A program made the position numbers and the translations under genes. From Agrostemma githago (taxonomy: Eukaryota > Streptophyta > Magnoliopsida > Caryophyllales > Caryophyllaceae): a DNA stretch of 64,000 bases. The number at the start of each line of letters is the position of its first letter. The stretch's first letter is position 1. Shown piece by piece: positions 10,901 through 21,916 of the stretch. Under the pieces are notes generated by a model, which saw nothing but the letters and a program-made list of their open reading frames with translations, was not told where the DNA came from and ran no database searches. The DNA lies in the NCBI GenBank assembly GCA_958450325.1, contig OY288251.1, forward strand, positions 11,922,001 to 11,986,000, in the 5' to 3' direction.

Positions 10901-13900
10901 TTTTCAAAATTTACTATCAATAATAACGATAACCGTTCTGCTTATGACTTGGCTTATTTTCAAAATGTTTTCAAAAATCCTACTTGCAATGACATTGAGA
11001 AACCCGACGAACAGGTACCATTGCCTCCGCATATAATCGAGCAACTTGAACAAAGGGAATCCCGAGATCCGGTAATCGAAGAAACCGATTCCATCAACGT
11101 AGGAACCCCTTTAGAGCCTCAGATGCTTAGGTTGGGCCTATCTTTAGATCCCGAAGAGAGACAACAATTCACGGATCTCCTCCAGGAATTCAAAGACGTC
11201 TTTGCATGGTCCTACAAGGACATGCCGGGAATAGACCGGGAAATAGCTGAACACCGAATACCCATCAAAGACGGGTACAAGCCGGTAAAACAGAAACTCC
11301 GAAGAATGAGGCCCGAATGGTCTCTCAAAGTCAAAGAAGAAGTTGATAAACAATTCAAAGCGGGCTTTATCCAAGTGTCTGAATATCCAGACTGGGTTGC
11401 AAACATAGTACCGGTACCCAAAAAGGATGGCAAAGTCCGAGTGTGTGTAGATTTCCGGGACCTTAATAAGGCCAGCCCAAAAGACGATTTTCCGTTGCCA
11501 CACATCGACATACTGGTGGATAACACGGCCGATCATGCCCTTCTATCATTCATGGACGGGTATGCCGGATACAATCAGATCAAAATGGCAGAAGAAGACA
11601 TGAGTAAGACCACCTTCATCACACCTTGGGGGACTTACTGCTACACAGTGATGCCATTTGGGCTTATTAACGCTGGCGCCACTTATCAACGGACCGCTAC
11701 TACTTTATTGCATGACATGATGCATAAGGAAGTAGAGGTCTACGTCGACGATATGATTGTCAAGTCAAAGGACCGAAACGGGCACATTGCAGCCCTAAGG
11801 AAGTTCTTCACCCGACTACGCAAGTACAACATGAGGTTAAACCCTCAAAAATGCAGTTTCGGGGTAATGTCGGGCAAGCTACTGGGCCACATTGTTAGCC
11901 AACGTGGCATCGAAGTTGACCCAGCAAAGATCAAGGCCATAACCGAGATGCAACCACCTAAAACCGAAAAAGAGATAAGGGGGATTCTCGGGAAAGTCCA
12001 ATATATAAGCCGATTCATTTCAAAGCTAACCATGGTATGTGAACCCATTTTCAAGAAACTGAAGATAGGAGAACGAACACTATGGGACGACAAATGTCAA
12101 ATGGCTTTCGATAAAATCAAGAAAATTCTATCCTCTCCACCGGTGCTAATGCCACCTCAACATGGTTTACCTCTGTCACTGTACTTGACGACAACCGAGA
12201 CTGCCATGGGCGCTATGCTAGCCCAAACGGTCGATTCTGAAGAACGAGCCATTTACTACATCAGTAAGAAGTTCTTAGAATATGAATGCAAATACACCAT
12301 GCTCGAGAAGACGTGTCTAGCATTAGTATGGGCCACTAAAAAACTCCGACACTACATGCTTAGTCACGAGGTACATGTGCTATCCAAAATGGATCCGATC
12401 AAGTATCTATTCGAGAAGCCCATCCTTAACGGTCGTATATCCAGGTGGACTTTAATGCTAGCTGAGTTTGACCTCAAATTCGTACCTTTAAAAGCCATCA
12501 AGGGCCGGGTAGTAGCAGAATTCCTCGCCGACAGTCCGGTATCCGAGGAAGATCACACCGATACTTGGGCCTTCCCAGACGAAGACATATTCCATACCGA
12601 TACTGACACATGGGATCTGTATTTTGATGGAGCGTCCAACTTTCGAGGATTTGGTGTCGGGATCTTGCTAATCTCACCACAAGGTGAGCATACCCCATTA
12701 TCCATTAAGCTAGATTTTGACGTGACTAATAACGCAGCCGAATACGAAGCATGCATTCACGGGTTGCAAGCCGCCGCCGATTTAGGAGTAACAAACCTCC
12801 GGGTCCACGGTGACTCATCACTAGTCATAAACCAAACCCTACAAAAATGGAAGACTCGAAACGCAAATCTCGTGGCTTACCAAGCACGAGTAAGGGTTCT
12901 CGAAAAACAATTTCAAAAAGTGGAGTACATTTATCTGCCTCGGGAAGAAAACCATTTTGCAGATGCTCTGTCAAAATTAGCATCTTTACTGAATATCCCA
13001 GCACATCTAACCAGCATGCCTATTTGTGTCGAAAGGCGGTCTGAGCCAGCATATATCAACACTATCCAAGATATTGAGATAACTGATTCAGTATCTTGGT
13101 ACCAGGCTATTCTAACCTACTTGACGTCAGGGGAATATCCTCCGGAAGCTGAAAACCGGGCCAAGAAGGCTCTACGAAGATGGGCAACCCAGTTCATCCG
13201 CACAGACGATGGACAGCTGTACAAAAAGACAGCACAGGGGGCTTTACTTCTATGCATTGACAAAACTCGAGCCGAAAGAGTTATGGCCGAGGTGCACGAT
13301 GGCGAAAACGGACCATACATGAATGCCCATATGTTGGCCCGCAAAATCGCAAGACTCGGTTACTATTGGAATAGCATGGAAACTGACTATCAGTTGTATG
13401 TCAAACACTGTCATAACTGTCAGATTTTCGCTAATGTTCAGCATATGCCTTCATCCCTACTATATACAATGACATCGCCGTGGCCATTTTCGACATGGGG
13501 AATTGATATAATCGGGAAAGTGAATCCTTCCGGGACAGGAGGTCACTGCTTCATCCTAGTAGCTATCGACTATTTCACCAAATGGGTCGAAGCCGAATCA
13601 TACCGAATCTTGAATGCCAAACACGTGGCTAAGTTCATCCAAAACAAAATTATATGTCGATATGGGATTCCACACGAGTTCATCAGCGATCACGGGACCA
13701 ATTTTCAAGCTGAAACTGCCACTTTGCTGGAAAAGTACAAAATCCAAAGGCATACATCGTCACCTTACCGTCCTCAAACAAATGGAGCGGTAGAGGCAGC
13801 CAATAAAACAATTGTCACCATTCTTAAAAAGATGGCTGAGAATTACCGGGATTGGCCCGACAAGATACCCTTTGCCTTATGGGGATATCGGACATCGATT

Positions 13901-14347
13901 CGAACTGCAACCGGGGCAACTCCGTACTATCTAACATATGGAATGGAAGCAGTCCAGCCAGTCGAGCTAGAAGTACCCTCTCTTAGGATTCTGCTCGAAA
14001 GCCAGGTGCCTGAAGCAGACTGGGTCCAAGCTCGATATGACTCACTAATTCTCTTAGACGAACGACGATCCCGGGCTCTGAATAATATTCAGATATATCA
14101 GAAAAGGATCCAACGGGCCTTTAACAAAAGGGTAAGGCCCAGGAACATCAAGGAGGGCTATCTAGTCCTAAAATCCGTTCGAGCTTTACTACCAGTTGAC
14201 CCAAGGGGAAAATTCAAACCTAATTGGGCTGGGCCATATTTAGTGAAGAAGATTCTTTCATGAGGGGCGGTAATGCTAACTGACTTGGACGGGAACGAGT
14301 TCGTCAATCCAACAAACTTGGACCAGCTGAAGCGTTACTACCCATAA
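8000..14347 (+). pseudogene. gag-pol polyprotein of Tat1, one frame with two stops
   Basis: Retrotransposon polyprotein of about 2115 codons, numbered from ATG 8000. Capsid at about 120-270; zinc-like C/H cluster at about 347-360; protease with Asp-Asp-Gly at 579-581; a Ser-Glu repeat at about 902-921; RT with YVDD at 1248-1251; first RNase H at about 1370-1490. A second, archaeal-type RNase H (aRNH, a Tat-lineage hallmark) has its first Asp at 1543. Integrase has an HHCC finger ending at about 1804 and catalytic Asp1836, Asp1897 and Glu1932. Two in-frame stops break it: TAA 8177-8179 (codon 60) and TGA 14261-14263. The open stretch between them is 1988 codons from the Met at 8297. The frame continues past the TGA to a conserved C-terminus ending KRYYP before TAA 14345-14347, so a CGA-to-TGA change is likely. 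No frameshift was seen. Confidence 0.95.
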
Positions 14348-14709
14348 ACCCTATCTCAACGTCATTTGCAAAGTTTATAAAAAAATGTCTTTTTATGGAT
14401 TTTCAAAAGTTTTAAGCAAGTCAATCAGCTAGGATCATTTATCCTACCGTCACACATCTTGGATTAATAATCTTGGTGTATTTCGAAAAATTGCAAAAAA
14501 TACTTCTGAACTACGGAAGGTTTGATTCCATTAATATTGGATACGTAGGCAACCCCTCAAAAGGGTACAACCATTGCAATAACGAAAAGACGGGAACGGT
14601 ATTCACTAATATGTCTTTTTATTATTTCAAAAAAATACATTACAAAAAAAAGCAACAAAATCACACCACAAAAAAATAGTAGTAATACTTAAATAATAAA
14701 TTTAGGAGA
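14348..14709 (+). other. Tat1 noncoding region after pol
   Basis: A/T-rich region between gag-pol and the 3' end of the antisense gene. It holds the phrase atacgtaggcaaccc (14537-14556), also present in Tat2 (61850-61865, opposite strand). It therefore marks a conserved 3' untranslated segment of the family. Confidence 0.6.
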
Positions 14710-16456
14710 CTACTCGTACATTTTGCCCTTTCCCTTATCTTTCGGGTCACGTGGAGCCCGAGGCCGACGGGGCGGGGGCGAACGTTCCCTAATCACAAGG
14801 GGAACTTCCTTTGCTCGAACCCGCTTCTTCGATTTTGGGTTTTCCACCCTTTGCACCGGTTCAAGCCGAGCCCTAACCGGCTCGGGGAGTCTTTCTCGAG
14901 GACCAAGTCGGTCCTTAGCAGCCAGTCTTGGCCCTAGTCTCCTTTCTAAGTCCGTCTGGGGGCTCACTCTCCCCCGTGCACCCTTATTACTGGACCCTTC
15001 AGTCTGAGTCTTAGATTTCCTCTACTGACCTGTCGAGGTAGCTCCCTCAGTAAAAAAGCTCCTATTGTCCTTAGCATGCTCCCAGCGTAACAGGTCATAG
15101 GCTTCGTCGATTTTCAGGGCAGCCCGAGTCTTAGCTGAGTCAGCTCGGGTCCATCTTACATAGGAATCGGTCACCCAGATCGAATGAGAATTTTTAAGAA
15201 CAGGCCAAGTAGCCCGTGTATACCACCTTTGCATCCAGGTGTCACACATCACATCCGTCAGCTGAGTAGATTCACTCACAACGGCCTCGATTTTTGGGAT
15301 TCTTTGCGCCCGTCCATATTGCCTAAATATGCGATCGGGAAAGAGGTGAATTGTTTGCCTAAAAGATAGGATTACCTGATATCTAGCTCTATCCCGAGAT
15401 TCTAGACCAGTCCAAAGGTAAATAGGCCACCATGGCACGGCCCAACGGATTAACAGGCCCCCATGGAAAGATAGCACCTCATCCCAGTATTTTTGGGTAT
15501 TGAAGCGGGAAAAGGCAATAGCTCGTCTCCTTGACATAACTTGCCTGGGTTGATATCGGCTCACATTTAAGGGGGGATCCAAAATCGATAGCCTCTCGAA
15601 TAGCCACAGCTGAAAAATCCGAAAAAAAAATCAAAATTGCAAAAATCGTCAAAATCACGTGAAAAAAAAAAAAAAAAAAAAAAAACCTGAAAAGACGTGA
15701 AAACCGCAGAAGCCGGAAAATCGAGAAAAAGCCGCGCAAAACCAGAAAAATGGGAGAAGCCGGAAATTCAAAAATCCAAAAAAAAAAATCAAAAAATTCA
15801 AAAAAACGGCATACCTGTAGGAGCCGGGTACTCCCAGTTAACCTGGCTGACGGATCCCTCTTACGATTGTCCAAGCCCTGGATAATCTCCCCTGTAATCA
15901 GCCAAGCCGGGCTGTGCTCCGTCTCCATCAGATCAGCCACGGTGAAAAGTCTGACATGGCCCATACAAGATAACAAGTCCATATGCCCTTCAAAGGCATA
16001 AACATGGAGCATGCAGAAAGTGAAGGCCCTACGGCTATGAACCGGCCTGACCCGGACATCATCTTGGTTCATGAATTTTTCAGCCAGGTTGATCAGAGAA
16101 ACAGTATCTCCTTCTAGCATACGGGATACCTCCATATGGGAAAGCCCTAAAAATTCCCTTAACTTCCTCCTTGGGTCAGAAACTGAAAAAGGGATAGCAG
16201 GGCGGAGTATAGGATTCCATCCTCCTGCAGCAGCAATTTCCTCAGGAATAGGGCAAATCTCTCCTCGAGGAAAACTAAATACATGATATGTGTCATCCCA
16301 ATAGGATAGGCAAGCATCCAAGAAGTGGCAGTCTACTTGCATCTGACGGATCACGGACAATTGGGTAACGCCATTCTGATTTAGGATAGCCCTATCGGCG
16401 TCCCTAAAATACTTGGACCACTCGTGCAACATTCCTACTAGTCGGTCGATTCCCAT
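14710..16456 (-). CDS. Antisense spliced ORF of Tat1, plant-mobile-domain-like
   Basis: Gene on the strand opposite to gag-pol. Exon 1 is 16456-15815 (214 codons from ATG). A 205-bp phase-0 intron (15814-15610) has donor CAG|GTATGC and acceptor TTTTTCAG with a long T-run. Exon 2 starts at 15609. Joining the exons places LLQ next to LWLFERL, a junction typical of plant mobile domain (PMD/MAIN-like) proteins. FWD/YWDD..YHVFSF, PIPEEI and the downstream Trp-rich part also fit that family. A TAG at 15022-15024 ends a 409-residue product, but the same frame stays open for 104 more codons to 14710 with a basic Arg/Pro/Lys-rich tail, so the TAG may be a recent nonsense change. Extra antisense ORFs are known in Tat-lineage elements; function unknown. 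Confidence 0.7.
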
Positions 16457-16557
16457 ATTTGATTTGCTAAAAGAAGGAATAAATTTTTCAGGGCTTATTC
16501 TTTTCTTTAGGTAATTGAGGAATTATGGAATTATGAAATTAGTGAAGCATGAAGGGG

Positions 16558-16566
16558 TATTTATAG
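16558..16566 (-). promoter_or_regulatory. TATA box of the antisense gene
   Basis: CTATAAATA on the minus strand, about 100 nt upstream of the antisense ATG (16456). That leaves a start site near 16530 and a leader of about 70 nt. It supports an independent transcript opposing the element's own. Confidence 0.6.
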
Positions 16567-17084
16567 CATAAAAATAAGTCCTCCTCCTCACCTTAGGATT
16601 CCCAATCCTAGAGCAATTAGCATACAAGTCATTGTCCTAAGGCTTAGCTAAGTCATCCCGAGCATTCCTATTCCTTTTCAAAGTCAAAACAAAAATTCCC
16701 TAATTTTTCAAAGACTTTCAAAAATTCAAACCTTTTCTCAATATTTTTATTCCCCAGCACGAGTCATTTTTCCTACAAATATTACATGCAAAATTTTGCA
16801 GCTTTGCATAAATATGTACAGGACGACTCAAGCAGGACCATGCAATTTGCATAACTCCCCAGCGGCATTTAACAAGATGAGCCCACATACATGCCCATTT
16901 TAAGTCTCATGCGACGAATTCCCCCACGGAGTTATCACCAATTCAGGTACATTTCTAGCCCATGGCCGGCGGGCCCTTCACGCAGGTCTAATGGACCTTA
17001 AACGACCCGACCGGAAGCTGCCAGGTTTTAATCCTTGATTGACCTGGTGGCTACTCTGACTTTTGCCCTGTCCAAGCCTCAGTC
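16567..17084 (+). other. Tat1 3' noncoding region
   Basis: About 0.5 kb between the antisense promoter and the polypurine tract. The last 150 bp match Tat2 (60596-60760, opposite strand) closely by eye. No ORF of note. Confidence 0.6.
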
Positions 17085-17097
17085 AGAGTGGGGGCTC
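17085..17097 (+). promoter_or_regulatory. Polypurine tract of Tat1
   Basis: AGAGTGGGGGCTC directly abutting the 3' LTR start TGTAGAC. It primes plus-strand synthesis. Tat2 has AGAGTGGGGACTC in the same place. Confidence 0.85.
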
Positions 17098-19664
17098 TGT
17101 AGACACCCACATTTTGACCGCCAGGTGTCTATAGTAGTTTCCGACAAACACCCGATGATGATCGGACGCTAACGTGCTTTAACGTACTCGGAAATGGGCT
17201 CAAAATGATGGACATTTGGCCTAGGCATTTTAGGGAGTACAAATTTCACAGAACCAACCTCAAATTCAGGCCCAGTGGGTCGTTTCGAGTCAAATAACAC
17301 TAATTTGGGTCGAATCCGACACCAGGGGTAAAACCGTCTTTTAGCGACCGAGTCAAAACCCGGTCAAGGATTTTTCCGAGACTTCCGAACTGACCGTGAC
17401 ATATCACGTGTCCGATTCATATTCAAATTCCACAAAAAATCAGCCGTACAAAAAATAATAAACAATTCCGTTTAAGGTAGAACTCGATCCCGAGTAGGAA
17501 TCCTATCCGAGAACCGACTCAAACACTCAACCGATTTGAAACACTCGGCCAAGTACACAAACCAGCCGGTTTGTTCCTCTTTCTTCCCTCACAAGAAAAC
17601 GGAATTCTCGTTCTCCTCAGCTTCTTACTCAAGCGGTAATTCTAGCTCAAACAGGAGTCCTATTCAAAAACCAATTCGAGTACCCGACCGAGTGTAAAAC
17701 ACTCGGCCGAAACAGCCCAAAAACATCCGAGATTCTCTTTCTTCCTTCACAAGAAAGCGGAATTCTTATTTCCCTCAAATTCCTATGTTTCCTATCCTAA
17801 GCGGTAGTCAAACTCTCCCAATCCAAGGTCGGGAATTTCCTATAAATAGCCCCTTGCGTCCAACACAAAAAAAGGGGGATTATTATTAGCAATCAATCAT
17901 CAATTTCACACATACACACACGATTTTTCAGTAATAGTTATCTAGCATCCCGACACATATAAATCCTTAGCATCGAGAAACCGATATTACGTTACAAACC
18001 CGAAGGAAACCGGCTCCCATACCCAAACCTTCACCCATCCGAACCAAGCCTCTAGCCGAACCAAAACTCGACGCTCCCGTGCCTAGCCACATTCTGACGA
18101 GCCCCGATCCGAGTCGACAAGAGCATGTAGGTTGGGGGTGCAATAAAACCCGATTTCTTCCTTTCTCTCCCTTTCTCCTCTTCGTCCGTTTTGTTTTATT
18201 ACGGGTCTAGAGTCGTTTTTTTTGTTTTCCTAATATCGTTATTAACGAAAAACTATTTTCATAACGTATATTCTGAAAGATATGATATCGATTCTTCCAT
18301 AATCAAATATTATATCGAAAGGAATTATATTAAGATTTTCGACGATACCAAAAATCGTTACATCTTTTTCATTCAAAAATTCTTTTCTTTTCTCGTCCAA
18401 AACGACTTATTTTACAAAGCTTTTTCAAAACTCATTCTAAATATCCAATATCGATTTCATAATCGAATATTGGATACGACGAATACCGAAAACATGGATC
18501 GATTACAAGTTAATTCATAATTTGCACGCGATTCATCAAAATAACAAATTTTCGAACAAAAATAAAAACGGACAGACCCGCACGCGAGTCGCGCCATGCC
18601 CAGGCGACTCGCGCGCAGGCCTGGAATCCGGGACTTCTTTTTTTACGTTTTCGTTCGTTTTATTATTTATTCTTCGATCGATTTCTAAAATTAACATCTT
18701 TCTAAAACTATTCTAAGTATTCGATATTGATTTCGTAGTCAACTATCGAATATAAAGAATATCGAAAATATTAAGTCGAGTACGAATCATGCAATATTCG
18801 TACGCGATTTAATACGGACTTCGAGTTTTCGAAAACCGGCACCGAAACAGGCCACCACGCGACCCGCCGGCATCCCGGGCGAGTCGCGCGGCCGGCTGTT
18901 ATGCCGCGGCCTTTTCCGTCTTTTTTATTATTTTTCGAACTTCGTTTTTTATACAAAACAACGTTCTTTTCACCGATATTTTCAGATTTCGATTAATATT
19001 TATTTTTTCGATCTCGCCTATTTTATTTTGCTATTATTATTGACAAACCGATACTAACTCGTTTGTTTGTTTTGTAGCAAATTCATCATTTTATTTCATT
19101 TGTTTTATTATACTAAAACGAATCTCACATGCTAAATACAACTTTGACGTTAATCAATTTTCATGCATTAAATTGACTTAGCAACCCATTCAATTTTTCA
19201 CATGCTTAGAAAACAATGTTTGCATAATCACTCATCGTTCAACTAACGCGCGCATTAAAACGTCATTCGATATCCTAGTAGAGGCCGCTAATGTGCGGGC
19301 GGGGTTGGGTGTTCTTAGTGAACTTCCCAACACGTACCCTCACCCCTTACTCAGAACCGTGGTTTCCGGATGTCCGAAACCATTGGCAACGAGAGTCATT
19401 CAATATACGATTAACCGCTCTAGTCGGCATCTATATCGATATGCAAAAGGGACGAGCCCAATAAACTCTGACATCGGAAATGGGCCGTATTTTGTACACG
19501 GCCCACTACGACATAGAGTGGGCTCGAACGGTTCCGAATAACCATAAAATTCGGTGGCGACTCCGACTTCGATTTAAATTTCCATTTGACCATCTCATGG
19601 AGATTCATTCGCCTCCCCAAACCCGCGCGTGGCCGCGTCGGGGTGGACCTATGTCATGTCCACA
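17098..19664 (+). repeat. 3' LTR of Tat1
   Basis: 2567 bp, ends in TGTCCACA and followed by target duplication AAGAT (19665-19669). Long stretches are identical to the 5' LTR (for example about 18180-19120 against 5420-6360). Confidence 0.97.
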
Positions 19665-20684
19665 AAGATCTAAACGAAACGTGGACTAGATTTAAGGATC
19701 TAGTCCTTTCTATTCCTCATCACGGATTCCAGCCATGGTTCTTATGTAATCAATTTTATAACGGGTTATTCGATGATAATCGAGTTATTCTTGATGGTGC
19801 AGCTAACGGACGTTTCTAAAACAATATTGGTGATGATAAGGGTTAGAAATTGATCAAGGAGATGGCCACACATCGGGCCGAGTACGAAAATCCGAGGGGT
19901 AGTGTTCTGGTAGCCGCAACTAAAACTAGTGAGATTATGACTCAATTTGATCATCTTCATGCTCGTCTCGATAAAATTCAGAATCTGCCTCATAGAAACG
20001 AGTCGAATCAACAAACTGTTCATGGTATGATCAAACAGGAGGCCATGTGTGAGCGATGTGGTATCGAAGGTCATAGCGTGGAGGAATGTATGACCGGGAT
20101 GGAGCAAGTTCTAGCTTTTCAACATTACAAGCAAGGTAATCCCTATTCCAATTACTATAATAAGCGGACTAGGGAATATCCGAACTTCAGTTGGACGAGT
20201 CGGAATGTACTAAACCCCGTTCCTCAGCCGAAGCAACAACCGTATGTTCCACCTCATCGTGGACAACCACAACAAGGCTTCCAAAAGCCTCTTGCTCTTC
20301 CACCGCCGACTCAGCCTCTTGCTTCTCTTCCTCCACCACCTGTGACTCCGGCTCCGGTTCCTAGCGAATAACAGGAATTGAAAAGTATGATGCAATCTCT
20401 TATGATTCAGATGCAGAGAAGTGACCAATCTAAAGATGCACAGAGAAAGATGTTGGAGACACAGGTGACAAAACTTGCCACAAATCAGTCTACTAGGCAA
20501 CGGGGTACACTACCGTCATAGCCGGAAAAACCGCATGACACGGCTAACGCGATTCAACCTCGCATTGGCCTTACTTATGACGAGCCCAAGATGCCCAGTT
20601 ACAATGATTCTGTTATTGTGGAGGATGTAATTGATGATATATTGCTGAAAACTGAAACAGTTGTGAATGACCAATGGGTCAATA

Positions 20685-20817
20685 ATAGTCGACCGACTAT
20701 TCTGGATAGTCGACCGACTATCATTGACGCATTATCAGAAAATGCAAGGGAGGAGAAAAATAGTCGGCCGACTATTGATAATGGTCGACCGACTATTATT
20801 AATAGTCGTCTGACTAT
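20685..20817 (+). repeat. Palindrome cluster A2 inside gag of Athila-A
   Basis: Five copies of the 16-bp ATAGTCGRCCGACTAT unit at 20685, 20706, 20760, 20781 and 20802. Spacings are 21, 54, 21 and 21 bp, all multiples of three, whereas noncoding copies of the same unit are 20 bp apart. In the gag frame each encodes a variant of Asn/Asp-Ser-Arg-Pro-Thr-Ile. Confidence 0.9.
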
Positions 20818-21149
20818 TTCAGAGACGGAATCCAGATCTGAGATGGTCGCTGCTGAAAAGATGTTTGCTGCTGAAGTGGAAACAGGTGCTGAAGTATAAG
20901 ATAAAGCTGCTGAACATGTCAAAATTCAAGTTTCTTTTCCTAGCCGGTTGGAGAATAAGAAGATCGAGAATCAGTTCAGTAAGTTTATGGAGGTCATCAA
21001 AAACCTCCAGGTAACCGTTCCTTTCACATAATTAATTACCCAGGTACCCTCTTATGGAAAATTTATGAAAGATATTTTGACCCGTAAGAGGAACTTTAAT
21101 GAACACGAGACCATTTCTTTTACTGCTGAGTGTAGTGCTCAAATTTAAA

Positions 21150-21916
21150 GTAAGTCTCCACCCAAACTAAAAGACTCGGGTAGTTTTTCTATACCATGCA
21201 CCATAGGCACCCATGTGATCAATAAAGCTCTATGCGATTTGGATGCAAGTGTCAGTGTCATGCCCTATTCAGTTTGCGAGAAACTGAATATGGGTCAGCT
21301 TAAAGTCACAAGTGTGACTCTTCAAATGGCTGGCAGGTCAGTTAAACGTCCCCTAGGAGTCTTAGAGGATGTCCCCGTTAGGATAGGTAAATTCTTTATA
21401 CCTGTCGATTTTATTGTTCTCGACATGGCTGAGGATACCCAGATTCCTATAATTTTGGGTAGGCCGTTTCTACATACTACAGGGGCCATTATAGATGTCA
21501 AGCACAGACGCTTGACTCTAGAGGTGGGGGACGATAAGGTGACCTTTAACTTGGCAAATACATTAGCTAAGGCTATGATCGAGGATAATTGTTATGCACT
21601 TGATATTATTGATGATGTTATTCTTGATGTTTGTACGGGTTCCCTGAGTAGGGACCCGCTCGAGGCTTCGATGTGTTTAGACACATGTGCAGGTAATGAG
21701 ACTAACGATGACACTGTGTGGGATATTTTAGGAGATACACAAAAACTGACAAAAATCGACGGAGAAGTGGTGGATAGGTTGTTAGATACTTCTTATGCTG
21801 TAAAAGTAACCAAACCTGACCTGAAACCTCTGCCGTCTTATCTCAAGTATGTATTTTTAGACGATTCTGAGTCTTATCCCGTTATCTTAAGTATGTATTT
21901 CTATGTCTTATCGTGA
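21150..21916 (+). pseudogene. Protease region of Athila-A
   Basis: Aspartic protease domain in the same frame as gag. The usual Athila active site D-L-G-A-S-V-S reads D-L-D-A-S-V-S here (21236-21253), so the catalytic-loop Gly is replaced by Asp (GGT to GAT fits). The flap-side motif IILGRPFL follows at about 21450. Near 21890 the frame shifts beside a local partial duplication of a cttaagtatgtattt phrase. Confidence 0.85.

Larger units (their letters stand above)
4339..19664 (+). mobile_element. Tat1, full-length Tat/Ogre-type Ty3/gypsy element
   Basis: 15,326 bp. Order: LTR, tRNA primer site, about 1-kb leader, gag-pro-RT-RNaseH-aRNaseH-integrase in one frame, antisense spliced gene, 3' noncoding region, polypurine tract, LTR. 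Both target duplications (AAGAT) are intact. The two LTRs (2568 and 2567 bp) differ by roughly 15 substitutions and one A-run indel by eye, about 0.6%, so this is the youngest insertion of the nest. The second RNase H and the antisense ORF are Tat-lineage traits. No intron-like gap separates protease and RT, unlike classical Ogre. Confidence 0.95.
3698..21150 (+). pseudogene. gag of Athila-A, split by Tat1
   Basis: Capsid/nucleocapsid gene of an Athila element. The first part runs 3698-4338. It starts at an ATG with the E..TLR..RR N-terminus usual for Athila, shifts frame near 3825, and then carries the capsid segment (FEIRPAYINLV, about 4000-4035). Tat1 interrupts at 4338; coding resumes at 19665 with the capsid motif ETWTRF and PHHG. 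A zinc knuckle CX2CX4HX4C lies at 20047-20088, then a Pro/Gln-rich tail. From 19670 to beyond gag a single frame is kept, broken only by stops at 19817, 19844, 20369, 20519, 20897, 21029 and 21146; TGA at 4234 breaks the first part. Each stop is one C-to-T or G-to-A change from CAA, CAG or TGG, as expected for a methylated, silenced copy. In-frame palindromes lie at 20685-20817. Confidence 0.85.

Noticed and set aside
11144..11536. 130-residue antisense ORF under the Tat1 reverse transcriptase
   Set aside because: Opposite strand of a conserved catalytic domain; no motif, promoter or splice support.
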